The notes under the pieces: model-generated | Told to the model about the DNA's origin: nothing | Databases searched by the model: none | What the model saw: the letters and a program-made list of their open reading frames with translations, nothing else | Assembly (NCBI GenBank): GCA_900893395.1 | Contig: CAAHFI010129837.1 | Location: forward strand, 57,572 to 121,571 | Length of the DNA: 64,000 bases | DNA from: Euglena gracilis | Lineage: Eukaryota > Euglenozoa > Euglenophyceae > Euglenales > Euglenaceae | Direction: 5' to 3' | Part shown: piece after piece, positions 42,840 to 58,700 of the stretch | How the letters are laid out: each line of letters opens with the position of its first letter | Numbering within the stretch: position 1 is the stretch's first letter | Program-made: the position numbers and the translations under genes

Positions 42840-42900
42840 AGTATATTAAAAATATCATAAAAATTAAAAATTAACTTTCTATAAAGACAAAAAGTTAAAA

Positions 42901-42972
42901 GCGGGTAACGTGATTCGAACACGCGACATTGGACTTGGAAGGACCACGCTCTACCAACTGAGCTATACCCGC
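42901..42972 (-). tRNA. trnG-UCC: tRNA-Gly (UCC)
   Basis: A 72-nt minus-strand cloverleaf, GCGGGTA/TACCCGC acceptor, anticodon loop CTTCCAA giving UCC. It is last in the block Y-H-M-W-E-G. Confidence 0.93.
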
Positions 42973-42978
42973 ATAAAT

Positions 42979-43051
42979 TACCCCCAGGGGAATTCGAATC
43001 CCCGTTGCCTCCGTGAAAGGGAGATGTCCTAGGCCTCTAGACGATGGGGGC
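42979..43051 (-). tRNA. trnE-UUC: tRNA-Glu (UUC)
   Basis: A 73-nt minus-strand cloverleaf, acceptor GCCCCCA/TGGGGGT, anticodon loop CTTTCAC giving UUC. In plastids this tRNA also supplies glutamate for tetrapyrrole synthesis. Confidence 0.94.
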
Positions 43052-43078
43052 AAATTTAAGATAAAGAAAAAAAATAAA

Positions 43079-43151
43079 CGCGCTCTGTAGGATTCGAACC
43101 TACTACATCAGGTTTTGGAGACCTACGTTCTACCAATTGAACTAAAAGCGC
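43079..43151 (-). tRNA. trnW-CCA: tRNA-Trp (CCA)
   Basis: A 73-nt minus-strand cloverleaf, acceptor GCGCTTT/AGAGCGC, anticodon loop CTCCAAA giving CCA. A decayed partial copy lies in the 16S leader at about 63000. Confidence 0.94.
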
Positions 43152-43155
43152 AGTT

Positions 43156-43227
43156 TGGCTCAGACAAGATTTGAACCTGTGACCAAGGGCTTATGAATCC
43201 CCTGCTCTACCTCTGAGCTACTGAGCC
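43156..43227 (-). tRNA. trnM-CAU: tRNA-Met (CAU), probably elongator
   Basis: A 72-nt minus-strand cloverleaf, acceptor GGCTCAG/CTGAGCC, anticodon loop TTCATAA giving CAU. The first acceptor pair is G-C, unlike initiator tRNAs, and the block position matches the euglenid elongator trnM. Confidence 0.85.
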
Positions 43228-43242
43228 TAAAAATTAATAGAT

Positions 43243-43315
43243 GGTGAATGACGGGGATCGAACCCGCGAATGAAGGAGTCACAGTCCTTTGCCTTACCAC
43301 TTGGCTACACCCACC
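43243..43315 (-). tRNA. trnH-GUG: tRNA-His (GUG)
   Basis: A minus-strand cloverleaf with anticodon loop CTGTGAC giving GUG. The encoded 5' G opposite a C at the end of the acceptor is the usual plastid G-1 arrangement. Confidence 0.93.
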
Positions 43316-43379
43316 TATAAAAAATATAATAAAAATTTATTATAACTCGAAAACTGTCTGATTAAATATAAAAATATTT

Positions 43380-43461
43380 TGAGTCGTGCTGGATTCGAAC
43401 CAGCGAAAGATGAACTAGCGGATTTACAATCCGCCCCCATTAACCACTCGGGCAACAACTC
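43380..43461 (-). tRNA. trnY-GUA: tRNA-Tyr (GUA)
   Basis: An 82-nt class II tRNA on the minus strand, acceptor GAGTTGT/ACGACTC, anticodon loop TTGTAAA giving GUA, with a long variable arm as usual for bacterial-type tyrosine tRNAs. Confidence 0.94.
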
Positions 43462-43537
43462 GCAATTAGATGTTAAACAACAAAAACAATTAACATAGAA
43501 AAAGTTATTTAAGATCAAAAAAAATATAGATAAAACT

Positions 43538-44154
43538 ATGTCAAGATATAGAGGACCACGATTGCGAATAGTTCGTAGAATAGGAAAACTTCCAAGTCTT
43601 ACAAATAAAACATCAAAGAAAAGAAAATCCCCAGGGCAACCAGCAACATCCTTTAAAAGGAAAAAAAAATATCAAAATATAACATAAGATTAAAAGAAAA
43701 ACAAAAACTGCGATTTAACTACGGAATAACCGAAAGACAACTTCTAAATTATGTAAAAAAATCTAGGAAAAAAAAAGGATCATCCGGAAGATTTTTGCTA
43801 ACTTTTTTGGAAATGAGATTAGATAATATTGTACATCGAATAGGTTTTGCACCTACAATAATGGCTGCAAAACAACTAATAAATCATGGTCACATTTGTG
43901 TAGATGACAAAGTTATCAATATACCTAGTTTTATTTGCCAACCAAAAAGTATTATAAAACCTAAAAAAAGTACTGTATCAGAAAATGTCATACAAAAAAA
44001 CATAGAATCTAAAGAATTACTATTAATACCACCACATTTATCTCTTAACAAAAAAAACTTAGAAGCAAAAATTATTGGTTTAATCAATAGAAAAGCGATA
44101 TCGTTAATAGTTAATGAACTTTTAGTAATCGAATTCTATTCACGCAAGGTCTAA
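43538..44154 (+). CDS. rps4: 30S ribosomal protein S4, frameshift in an A9 run
   Basis: The start [20 protein letters not shown] followed by SPGQP is clear S4. The frame breaks at the nine-A run 43661..43669 and continues one frame back with [20 protein letters not shown] and [20 protein letters not shown], ending at TAA 44154. A single missing A, or -1 slippage on the run, explains it. S4 is essential, so a sequencing error, transcript slippage or programmed frameshift is likelier than loss. With the shift, about 205 residues, a normal S4 length. S4 nucleates small-subunit assembly. Confidence 0.9.
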
Positions 44155-44277
44155 TTATAAATTAATTTATAGGGAAAATTGTGAATAATATAAAAAATGA
44201 AATAAATATTAAAAACTCAAGGAAATCATGCTTTTTGCAAATTTTGTTCTTAAAAAGAAATATTTATTTATAAAAAA

Positions 44278-44874
44278 ATGATAAAACAAAAAAAAAAAAT
44301 AATCAAAATAACAAAAAAAAAATTTCCAAAAGGAATTGTCCATATTATGGGATTAAACTTACATGCAATCAAAAATTAATAGTATATAATGTAATATAAA
44401 GTTATTATAATTTTTATCTTTAAAAAAAAGCATTTAAAAATCAATATCTTAAAAAAACAACTTATAATAATGAAGCGATTTAATATTAAAAAAATTATAC
44501 AAAAAATCATCACAATAAAACTAAAAAAAATTTTCCTTTATATTAAATAATAGAAAATACATCTAATTAAATTCTTAGTTTCGGTAAGTGATCCAAAAGG
44601 AAATGTAATCGCTTGGTCATCTTCAGGAGCATGCGGTTTTAAAAGCTCGAAAAAGGCTACACCGTTAGCTACAAAGACAACTACTGCAATTGCCGTTAAG
44701 AAAGCTATAGAACAAGGACTTCAAAAAGTTGAGATAAACATTAGTGGACCTGGAACCGGACGAGAAACAGCTTTAAAATGCGTACAAAGTTTAGGTCTAC
44801 GCATAAGTTGCATAAGAGATGTCACTCCCTTACCACATAATGGATGTCGACCTAGCAAGAGACGTAGAATATAA
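44278..44874 (+). CDS. rps11: 30S ribosomal protein S11, three exons
   Basis: Exon 1 44278..44344 (MIKQKKKIIKITKKKFPKGI then VH), exon 2 about 44452..44471 (KKTTYNN), exon 3 about 44572..44874 (VSVSDPKGNVIAWSSSGACG... to PHNGCRPSKRRRI). The S11 marks FNNT, WSSxGxxGFK, GPGxGRETALK and the C-terminal DVTPLPHNGCRPxKRRR are present. Intron 1 is 107 nt (TTATG, group III); intron 2 is about 100 nt. Exon 2 is only some 20 nt. S11 forms part of the platform near the mRNA exit. Confidence 0.88.
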
Positions 44875-44945
44875 AATAACAAAATTTATTTAACACGTTT
44901 TAAAATAAATAAAAAACAATATTAACATTTATTAATATTGATAAA

Positions 44946-45029
44946 GCAGGCATGGCGGAATTTGGTAGACGCGCAGGATTTAGGTTCCTGTGTCTTTATG
45001 ATGTGAGAGTTCGAGTCTCTCTGCCTGTA
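44946..45029 (+). tRNA. trnL-UAG: tRNA-Leu (UAG)
   Basis: An 84-nt class II tRNA, acceptor GCAGGCA/TGCCTGT, anticodon loop TTTAGGT giving UAG, long variable arm. Confidence 0.94.
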
Positions 45030-45074
45030 TTAAAAATTAAATGATCATAAAAAATAACGAAATTACTAATCAAT

Positions 45075-45148
45075 CGGGCAAGAAGGGATTCGAACCCCTG
45101 ACTCCGTAGTTCGTAGCCACGTGCTCTAGTCCACTGAGCTACAAGCCC
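45075..45148 (-). tRNA. trnR-ACG: tRNA-Arg (ACG)
   Basis: A minus-strand cloverleaf with anticodon loop CTACGAA giving ACG. The acceptor GGGCTTG/CTTGCCC has two T.T mismatches, which is unusual, but the T arm GGGG-TTCGAAT-CCC is intact. Confidence 0.9.
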
Positions 45149-45151
45149 TTA

Positions 45152-45223
45152 CTCCTTAAGTAGGATTCGAACCTACGACCGATCGGTTAACAGCCGATTG
45201 CTCTACCACTGAGCTATTAAGGA
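45152..45223 (-). tRNA. trnN-GUU: tRNA-Asn (GUU)
   Basis: A 72-nt minus-strand cloverleaf, acceptor TCCTTAA/TTAAGGA, anticodon loop CTGTTAA giving GUU. Confidence 0.94.
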
Positions 45224-45239
45224 TAAAGTAAATAACCTT

Positions 45240-45312
45240 TGAGGGCAAACGGATTCGAACCGCTGACATTCTGCTTGTAAGGCAGACGCTCTACCAACTG
45301 AGCTATACCCCC
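45240..45312 (-). tRNA. trnV-UAC: tRNA-Val (UAC)
   Basis: A 73-nt minus-strand cloverleaf, acceptor GGGGGTA/TGCCCTC, anticodon loop CTTACAA giving UAC. It is intron-free. Confidence 0.94.
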
Positions 45313-45342
45313 AGTTACTCAAATTATAGTAAATTTTGCTAA

Positions 45343-48300
45343 TTAATTTTTAAAACCAGTACCTGCGGGAATAATATTTCCTAAAACTAAATTTTCTTTT
45401 AACCCAGATAACCAATCAGCTCTTCCTTGTAAAGCAGCTTTTGTTAAAACTCTAGTAGTTTCTTGAAAACTCGCTTGAGCTATAAAACTTTGACTAGATA
45501 GAGAAAAACGAGTCAATCCCATAATTATAGGCTCATAAACAATACTATTTACTAGTCTTTTATTTAATACCTCTACTAAATTAAGATCTAAAAAATCCCC
45601 TACCATAAAGCTAGAATCACCTGGATTAGTAACAATCACTTTTGACGTTATTTGTTTAACAATAAGTTCAATATGTTTATCCGCTATTTTGACACCCTGA
45701 GATTTATAAACAGTCTGAACACCATCTATTAAATATTTTTGTATTACCTCAAAACTTTTTCGCGCAGCTACAAGATTCTCATAATCATCTAAAAAAGTAA
45801 AAAAAGACTCCGTCAATATATCATGAGGGTTATTTATTATTTCTTTTAACGAAGAAGTCATTCGAGCTTCTAACAATTTTTCTACTTTAGGCAATCCTTG
45901 AACTATATCATAAGTTTTTTCTCGGACAAAATTAACGCGATATAATAATTGGTTCTTTCTTATAAAAGGTTTATCTTCTATTCTCATCAATGTATCATCA
46001 TTAGTCGAAAAAGGCATTACTTTTCGAAAAATCGAAAACTCTTTTCTTTCTTGTATTATTTGAGAAGAATGAAGAAGCTTAAAATTACTAATTATTTGAC
46101 CCGTTTTAAGAAAACATCCAATTTTAAAATTACCAAAAATACGCTTTTGTTTTTTAAGATTTCGAAGCATTATAACCTTATCTTGATCAAGTATACATGT
46201 AATAATATGTGAACTTCTTTTTTTTAAAACTTTCGATTTATCAACTAAACTATTAACGTTCCTAATGTTAATAAATAATTTACCAAATTTACGAGGAAAA
46301 AGTTCTTTCTTCCTGTTAACAAATAATTCTTTTTTATGAACATTTGTAGTAGGACAAATTAATTTATTTTTAAAAGAAAATTTCTTTGTCAAATGAAAAA
46401 ATAAAGAAGTAAAACTCATAATAATAGAACTTATTATCCAAAATATTTTTCCAAATTGCTTCGAATTAATTTGAGGGAAAAAGATTTGACCAGAAATTTT
46501 TGCCTTAACATCTCGAATTTCCTCAATACCAAAAACGTCATTTTTCAAGTTAGAATTTACAGATTCTCCTATTATTTGCTTATCAAATATTTTTCTTCCT
46601 GGCTTAACATATAAAAGCGTACTAGAAGGTAAAAACATAATAGATTTACTAACGTCATTTTCGTAAATCACAATTTTTTTTTCTTGCAAAGTTAAAAAAG
46701 CTTTTTCCTTAAATTTATTATAAACTCTTCTTAACCCTGTAGTTAAAGTTGACCTATAAAAATCACTTTTACGAAGTCATACTTGATATATTATATCATA
46801 CGACTACTCAATTATAATTGTGATTAATTTAATGGCTAATACTTCATATTTATTTTATAATTGCGATCTATAAATTTAAATACTAATAATAAACATCCCC
46901 TAACCCCAAACTAATTTTAATCGTTCCTTCTATTTTAAAACATCGTTTTTTAGAACATGTTTTATCAAATAAAGTTTAAAATTATAAATTTTATTAGAAA
47001 AACCATTTATTCTCACTCTATTTACTAAAAAAATACGTAACAAAATATAAACAACATTTTGTTTATCTATTCTGCAAAATTGATTTCAATTATAAAAAAA
47101 TAAACTTACAATATAAATCAATTTAAAAAACTTTAAGTTACTATCTATAACAAGTAATAAATATAAAAATTGTAATACAATAACAAAGACAATTAGTCTA
47201 AAATAGAAAGTTTAATTCTGCCATTAAATATTGTAAAATTAAAAACGATACACACTTCAAATCGTACCATATTTTTCCATTTAAAGGAGATGTTATAACT
47301 TCTTTTGCCTTTGCAGAAAAAACACCACCCGTATGAAAAGTTCGCATTGTTAATTGCGTACCAGGCTCACCTATTGATTGAGCAGCTAAAATTCCTACAC
47401 ATTCACCAAGTTCTACCATTTTGCCACAGGCTAAATTCCAACCATAGCATATTTGGCATATGCCTTCCATTAATACACAATTAAAAGGTGTACGAATATA
47501 AACCTCGGGAAAATTAATAATTTTTTTAAACGTATAGACTGAAAGTTAATATTTAATAAAAATATTTCTCATTCGAAACCGAGCATGAAAATTCTTTTTC
47601 ACTCGGCTACCTAAAAATCATAAACTTTTTATGATATTTAAGAAATATATCAGCATATGCCGGTGATTACACCTACTACTTTTCATAGAGTATTTTAAAC
47701 GTTTTTATAACATCGTTCAGACCTTTTGCTTCATATTCCATCCTTATAAATAAAAATTCAATTCGTTTATACCATAACTACTATACATAAAAGGTATGTT
47801 TTAAAATGGCTCCTAATATAACTCCCCCTTAATTTTCAATAACAAAGTGTAATAAAATATTATAAAAAAAGTTGAAGCTTTTTAGTTTCTTAATTTTCTG
47901 TAAACCATATAAAATTACTATTTCAAATACTTTTAATACTTTGAAATTTTAATCCTGTTTTTTTATTCTAATAAAAAGGAAATTATGTTTAATAACAATG
48001 ATCTGTATATTATTAGAATTTCGCTAATTTTAAAGTATAATAATCTTAGATAAAAATTAATATAAAAGAATTTGCCACATTCCTTAAATTTTAAAATTTT
48101 TGTAGCTCGAACCACACATTACAAATATCTTGACCAGCACTAACTAAAATATCACCTGTTTTGGCATTAACAATAGTTTTTGCTAATACTCTACCAATTA
48201 ATTTTTCCTTCAAAAACTTTAGTTCTTCTTTATCTTGGTTTTGTAGTAATACGCACGTATTATATTTTGTAAAACAATCCGACCTTTTTACAATTAAGTT

Positions 48301-48930
48301 TTGTGCTGTATAAATCATTCGTCTAGTTAAATACCCAGCATTAGCTGTTTTTAAAGCAGTATCAATTAAGCCTTTTCTAGCACCGTAACAAGAAACAAAA
48401 TATTCAGTAATATTTAAACCTTCTTTAAAATTAGTTTTTATTGGAAAAGGAATTACATTACCCTGAGAATCGGACATTAGTCCTCGCATACCTATCAATT
48501 GTTTCACCTGTGTAATACTACCCCTTGCACCTGACAAAGTCATAGAATACAAAGGATTCAAAAAGTCGGATTGTCTCAAATTATTAATAGATTCTTTCTT
48601 CAAATTTTCATTAACGACATTCCAAATATCCCTTTCTTCATCCAAAACATTAATGAAATTTATCATACCATTTTTATATCGATTTCTCGTTTTAAATAAA
48701 ATTTTTTCAGAACTTTTAACCAAATTTGCTTTTGAAGAAGGAATTTTAAGATCTCCAAGTCCTAATGATAATCCAGTGGTTGTTGCATAGGTAAAACCAA
48801 AATTTTTCATTTTATCCAATAACTCTTTTGTTCGGATACTACCATAATTTGACAAAAACCAGCTAATTAAATTTCTAATTTCATTTTTATCAAAAACTCT
48901 ATTAAAACATACTATATTTCCGAAATTCAT
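45343..48930 (-). CDS. rpoC2: RNA polymerase beta'' subunit, about three exons
   Basis: Exon 1 48930..about 48110 starts [20 protein letters not shown] and has the [11 protein letters not shown] and [12 protein letters not shown] blocks. Exon 2, about 47500..47250, has [13 protein letters not shown] and the [20 protein letters not shown] helix. Exon 3, about 46765..45343, has [18 protein letters not shown] and [20 protein letters not shown] near the end. Domain V hairpins occur near 47572..47613 and 46772..46812, just before exons 2 and 3. The middle of the protein is short and divergent against land-plant forms. The product is the C-terminal half of bacterial beta prime. Confidence 0.92.
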
Positions 48931-49021
48931 AATTAAAATAATAATTTAACAAACTTATTGAAATAAATCAATAAAATAATAAACTTTAAAACTACTTAGC
49001 TCATACAAAAAATTAAAGTAT

Positions 49022-52483
<3,462 letters not shown>

Positions 52484-52567
52484 AAATACAAAAATAAATA
52501 AAAATAAGTATCAGGTCTTAATTGACCATAAAAACTTCATAAAAAAAAAAATAACTCAAAAATTTAA

Positions 52568-55500
52568 CTAATCGAATTTTTTATAATTATTTGTAAAAAT
52601 TTTAATATCAATACATAAAGATTGCATTTCTAAAATAAATAACTTGAAAGCTTCGGGAATATTTGGCTTAGAAAAATAAGTACCATTTATTAAACTAAAT
52701 AACGCTTCTGATCTATTTAATACATCATCAGATTTAATAGTTAATAACTCCTGCAACAAATATGCAGCACCAAATCCTTCTATAGCCCAAACCTCCATTT
52801 CCCCAAACCTTTGTCCACCATTTTTCGATTTTCCACGTAAAGGTTGTTGAGTTACTGAAGAATAAGGGCCGGTAACTCTCGCATGAATTTTGTCTTTAAC
52901 CATATGTATTAATTTTAAAATATACGCATAACCAAAAGCTACAGGGTGATCAAAAGGCCTACAATTTCTACCATCATATAAAAAGGCTTTTCCTGGATAA
53001 TTTGGATTAAAAAGCCAATCTTTTTTAGTTCTTTTACGCGCTTCATTTAATTTTTTATACACAAAAGATTTTGAATTCATACTTGTTTGGACTTCATCAA
53101 AAGGTTGAATTTTATACCTTTCTTTCAAAAATAAAGAAGACAAGTTTAACAAACTTTCAAAGACTTGACCAACATTCATTCTAGATGGTATGCCTAGAGG
53201 ATTTAAAATCATATCAACAGGTGTACCATCAGGAAGAAAAGGCATATCTATAGACGGAACAATTTTCGAAATTATACCTTTATTACCATGCCGTCCTGCA
53301 ATTTTATCACCTATTTGTATTCTGCGTTTTTCGGCAACATGAATAAGAACAGAACAATTCGACTTTTTACATAAAATCTCAACACTTGTAACAATACCTA
53401 CCAAAGAGCGAGGAGAACGTAAAGAAACGTCTTTTCGTACCTTATTGCCAAAAAATGCTATTAACATTTTATTTTTTGGCGTATTTTTTAACTTAACTTT
53501 AATTCTTCCAATTAAAACATCCTGTGCTTTAATCTCTGAACCTATTTTAATAATACCATTATTTTTCAAGTTTTTAATAGTTTTTAAACTTGCATTAGGA
53601 ATAAACATACTAATATTTTCTTAAAACTTAACAAATTAATATTCGTTTTCAAACTAAACATCTAAACTAATAATAGATTTAGCTTTATTAAATAAAATAA
53701 ACATTTTTCATTTAAATCAAAAAATTTTAATTGAATTTAATTTTTCATTAATAATGAAATATGAAAAAAAGCTAAATATAAATTTTTGAAAAAGTTATAA
53801 AAAAAATTAATAATTTTAAAAACAAATAAAAGTTATAATTAAATATCTCTAAATAATATTTATACCAAAATTTACGAAAAATAAAATTAAGAATTAAATT
53901 TTCAAAATTAACTAAATTTAAATTCGCACACCTTTTTTTTCATCATTTACAATAAAAGTTTTAAATTTTTTCATATGTATAGAAGTAAAAATATCTTCAA
54001 AAACAAGCCTTTCACTAATAATTACGGCATCTTCAAAATTATAACCTTCCCATCCAAGGTACGCGACCAAAACATTTTTTCCTAAACAAATGCCACCTCT
54101 TAATGTACTCATACCATCAGCTATAATTTGTCCTTTTCTAACCCACTCACCTTCATGAACAATAGGAATTTTCTGAATATAAACACCGTGATTCGATTTC
54201 TTAGGAGACTCTAAAAAATAAATTTTTTGGTTAACTTTTTTAATAAGTTTAAAATTTTTTTGAGATATTTCATTTAAGCACCCCAATAAATTAAAAAAAG
54301 AATAATTTTTATTAAAAAATTCAATATTAGCACAATATTCTTCCTCTTGAATAACTATTTTTTTTAAACTAGAATAAATTACTTTTCCACTACTTTTTGC
54401 TAAAACCGTGGCATCACTTTCTCGATTAATTAAAGCCTCGCGTCCAGTTTTTATAAAAGGAACTTCCTTTTCCAATAAAATAAGAGATTGTCGTTGCATG
54501 TTTGAACCCATAAGAACCCTATTAGCATCGTTATGCTCCAAAAAAGGAACTAAGCCTGTACCTAATGAAGTAAATTGATCTGTTGAAATACTTATAAAAT
54601 CAATATTTTTTGAGAAAGAATATGAAAAAATTTTACTTCTTTTAACACCTAGAAGCTTATTTTTATCTAAAAGATTACTTTGAGAACTTCTAAAGACATC
54701 AAACGGAGCTACTGTAAAATATTTTTCCTGCGCAGAAGAAATAAAATAAATTCCTTTATTGGTTTCTATCTTTCCTCTCAAAACCTTATAAAAAGGGCTT
54801 TCTAAAAATCCATACTTATCAACTCTTACATCTTTTGCTAAAGATAAAATCAAACCAGCATTTTTTCCCTCACTTGTCTCAATAGGACAAACCCTTCCAT
54901 ATTGACTAGTATTTATTTCTCTTACATCTAACTTTGTTCTTTCTTTATTAAGACCATTAGGACCAAAGGGACTTAACTTCCTTTTATGTGTAAGCTCAGA
55001 CAAAGAATTTGTATCATCTAACAATTGAGAAAGTGGATTAACAGAAAAAAACTTTCGAATACGATTAGTTATAAAGTAAGAATTAAAAAATCTAGATAAT
55101 CTAAAAGTTTTTTCAGAAGGATTTTTATAAAGAAATATCAATTTTTCTTTTAAACTAGATTCTAATTCATTTAAAATAATTCGGAATTGACTTTGAAGAA
55201 GTTCACCTATACTACGTACTAATTTGTTTTTTAAATCATCGATCTCATCAAAAGGTATCATTAATAAAATATTGCTAAAAAATTTTTATAATAAATAAAA
55301 ATTTTAATAAATTTAAATAAACAAACAAATAAAGATACTATTATTCTTCATTATTTCCCAACCTTTCTTTAACTCAATCAAATAATGAGCTATACCCAAA
55401 ACATCTTCGGGTTGCAAAGTTCTATTACTTTGAAAAAATTCGGATCTATAAATTTTAGTATTAACCCTAAAGCGACCTACTTCACCCAAATCATATTTAC

Positions 55501-56687
55501 GTGTTTAATCTCGGCTAATAATGCTGGCATAAAATAATAAATCAAAAAATTTTAAAATAATCTATAAAAAATTTAACTTTTGTAAATTACAAAAAATACA
55601 CGAATAAACTCAAGATCCATAAACTTTGAACGTAAAAATTTTCGGGCATTTCCTTTCAGATAAAAAAACATCTGAAAAAATAAAAAAAATATTAATATCT
55701 TATTAACTAAAAAAATAATATAAAATAATAAAATCAAACATATAAAAATCTCAAAAAACGAACATTAACTTCGTTTGGAAAAAATATTTTATAAAATTCG
55801 AAAAATTCCAATCTAATACCATAAGACTCACTTTCTTGTAACGTTTCTATAAAAATAGGATCGTTAAGATACAAAAAAAATTTTTTTCGGGATAGGCCTA
55901 AGCATTTCAAAAAATTTATTAAAGGTATAGCTGTCTTTATTTTGTCTACTTTAACGAAAATTCCCTCGTCTTGACCCAAATATAAAAAATTTTCAATTTT
56001 AAAAAAGAATTTAATTTAATGTAAAAATATAATTTAAAAATCCAAATTACTAAATAACATTTAAAAACGCACATCAATTTTAAAAGTTAACCAACTACCA
56101 AAAGTTGGTATTAACGTCGCAAATATGGAATCATTATAACGATTTTTTTCAAAATAAACGCCAGGACTACGAATAATTTGGTTAAAAATGAATTAAAAAA
56201 ACTCAAACCTAAAAATTAAAAAAAAATTAACTTATAAATATAATTAATAAAAAATTAAAAGTAATAATATAAACCACATCCATAATTCTTTTATTACCGT
56301 TAAAAATAAACGTACCTTTTTCAGTCATTAAAGGAATTTTTGCAAATAATATATATTTATTTAATAAGATAATAAATTCTTTTTTGCTAAAAAAAAACTT
56401 ATTATTATAATGAAAAATATATTATAAAATTAATAGGAAAAATAATAAAAATCTCTCCTAACAAGGAACATATTATTATAGGTAACTTCAACAGGTATAT
56501 GAACAGATAAACTGTATGTTTCCCCGTTTTTCAATGCAAATTCAGCAGATATTTTAGGCTTTTTATATTTCACATTATCTGTTTGAAAGCTTATCCTAAA
56601 GCCTTCATGAGCTATATCTTTTATTTTTCTTAACTCTTCTACCAAACCCTTTTTTAAAAAGGAGCGAAAACTATTTCGTTGTATCAT
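52568..56687 (-). CDS. rpoB: RNA polymerase beta subunit, about seven exons
   Basis: Blocks: 56687..about 56445 (QRNSFRSFLKKGLVEELRKI); about 56345..56283 (PLMTEKGTFIFNG); about 56185..56070 (QIIRSPGVYFEKN); about 55979..55750; about 55500..55352 (LGEVGRFRVNTKIY); about 55261..53932 (GRVCPIETSEGKNAGL, DANRVLMGSNMQRQ); about 53610..52568 (KIAGRHGNKGIISKIVP, GGQRFGEMEVWAIEGFGA). The conserved beta core is complete, including the rifampicin-region and the C-terminal clamp anchor. The sixth exon ends before a GTGTG intron start at 53931. A short extra 5' exon cannot be excluded. rpoB, rpoC1 and rpoC2 are collinear, as in bacteria. Confidence 0.92.
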
Positions 56688-57033
56688 CAGTAAAATTTTT
56701 ATCTAACATAAACATACCAAAAAAAATTATTTATTTATTTGTAATAAATAAAACCAAAGTTAAGAATTAATTCACAAATCTAATAAATTAGAGCGTACTC
56801 TACAACCATTTACCATTTCTCACAAAGTTCAAACAGTCTGTTTCTTTGATTTGACATTAATAGTATAATGGATTTTTTAAAATTAATTTTAAATGCATAT
56901 AAATTAACTAACCTTAATATTTAATAAAACAAAAAGTTCCCTTAAAAAAATAATGTTTTAAAACAATTACTTCGATGTTTATACAATTTTGCAGAAGTAC
57001 TATTTTTCGCATTATTTTCATGGCCAAAATTAA

Positions 57034-57141
57034 TTAACCAAGAACGAGCTTTTTTAATCCTTTATTTTCAAAGGCTTTCTTACGGAAGTTTGCAACCAAC
57101 CTGTTAATGCTTACTTCTCTTTTAGTTTCATTACTCTCCAT
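57034..57141 (-). CDS. Small hypothetical ORF (35 codons)
   Basis: ATG at 57141 opens NETKREVSINRLVANFRKKA, a basic helical peptide upstream of rpoB. It faintly recalls a small ribosomal protein but I cannot assign it. It could be an exon of a longer gene or chance. Confidence 0.25.
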   Translation of the reverse strand: MESNETKREVSINRLVANFRKKAFENKGLKKLVLG

Positions 57142-58083
57142 TATTAAAGACAAATTAGATGCTGAGTTAAATAAATAAATTTTCGAAAAAAATAAACGAA
57201 CTCTTGTTAAATAATAGTTTTTTTATAACATAAATTTTGATATTACACTACATAAAACTATTAGTTTTTCAAAAAAGTTGAAAAAATTAAAATGGTATTA
57301 TATGAACAAATTGTTTTTATTAACTCAAAACTTTAAAAATTGAAAAATTTGCCTCTTTATTAAATTTGATACTAAAAAATTATTGTCTTGTTTTTTTCAT
57401 ATCATAGGAGTTTTCTAAAAATTTAATAATTTATATTTTTTGTAAAAAAATTACTTGTTCTTACCATTTAATAAAAATTTGGCTTTTATTAAAAAAATTT
57501 TTTCATTAAATATTATATTGAAATTTATAACGAAAACGATGCTCTAATTCTATATTTAGTTGATTAGATGGAAATTTGATAAAATTAGAACCATTTTTAC
57601 TAATATAAATAGGTCAAGTGTTACACATACAATAGAGAAAATAAACCATAAAAAATTAAAGTATTTTTAACAAAATTGACGTACAATTTTTGTCCTAACT
57701 TGAAAAAATAACAATCTTCAATTCTTGTAATAGGAAAGTTTGGCAAATTTATGGTATTATAGTAAAATAACAAAGTTTAAACTAGCTCAATATTAGAAAA
57801 AATTTTAAGCAATAGTATAAATAATTATTAAATTGACAAAAAATCATAACCAAAAAAGTATTAGAGTTCAAATTTTTAAGAGTCACTTTTTCTTTATTCA
57901 AAGATTGTCTTAAAAATTTCTTTACAAAAAGTTCAAACATGATGTTTTTTTATTATTTAACTTGTTGAGAGAAAAATTTTTTATCAAAACTTTAAAGATT
58001 TTAACTACTTTAACAAAGAAATCGACAAAATTCATAAAAATCAATCAAAAACATACTCAATATTAATAAATAAACTCGCGATA
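57142..58083. other. Long AT-rich spacer between the rpo operon and 5S rRNA
   Basis: About 940 bases with no tRNA, no recognised gene and no clear repeat, except that 58057..58075 matches a sequence near the window end (see repeat entry). Confidence 0.6.
58057..58075. repeat. 5S 3' flank repeat shared with window end
   Basis: AATATTAATAAATAAACTC is found here, eight bases from the 5S 3' end, and again near 63949..63967. It probably marks the border of a tandem rRNA unit. Confidence 0.6.
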
Positions 58084-58196
58084 AGGGCACTAAAAGCTTT
58101 TCCCAGAAAGCAACCTTCCAAGTATCCATTTACCCTTTATGTTTAACTTGCAAGTTCGAAATGTTTTAAGTGGATCCATAAAGACAAGAGCACCCT
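58084..58196 (-). rRNA. rrf: 5S ribosomal RNA
   Basis: On the minus strand it starts AGGGTGCTCTTGTC and ends AGTGCCCT; the two ends pair to form helix I. The internal CATTTCGAACTTGCAAGTTAAAC is the conserved 5S core (loops B and C). About 113 nt, a normal size. It lies about 75 bases downstream of the 23S 3' end. Confidence 0.9.
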
Positions 58197-58269
58197 AAAA
58201 TAAAAGTTCATTCAAGAAACTTTTAAATCTTAAAAAAGTGACAAGTAAAAATAAATGTTTTGTTTTCAT

Positions 58270-58588
58270 ATAGGAAAAAATTTTCGGTCGGTTAGTATAT
58301 CTCGGCTAAAATTGTTACCAATTGTACACCTAATACCTATCAAACGGTTCGTCTTACCGTGACCTATGAAGAGTACTTATCTTAAGGTGGGCTTCCTACT
58401 TATATGCTTTCAGCAGTTATCCACTCCGCACTTGACTACCCAGCGTATTCTGTTGGCACAAAAACTGGTACATCAGTGGTGCGTCCTTCCCGGTCCTCTC
58501 GTACTAAGGAAAGCGCCTTTCAATACTCTAACGCTCACACCGGATATGGACCGAACTGTCTCTCGACGTTCTGAACCCAGCTCACGTA

Positions 58589-58623
<35 letters not shown>

Positions 58624-58640
58624 GTACTACCGCCCCAGGT

Positions 58641-58700
<60 letters not shown>

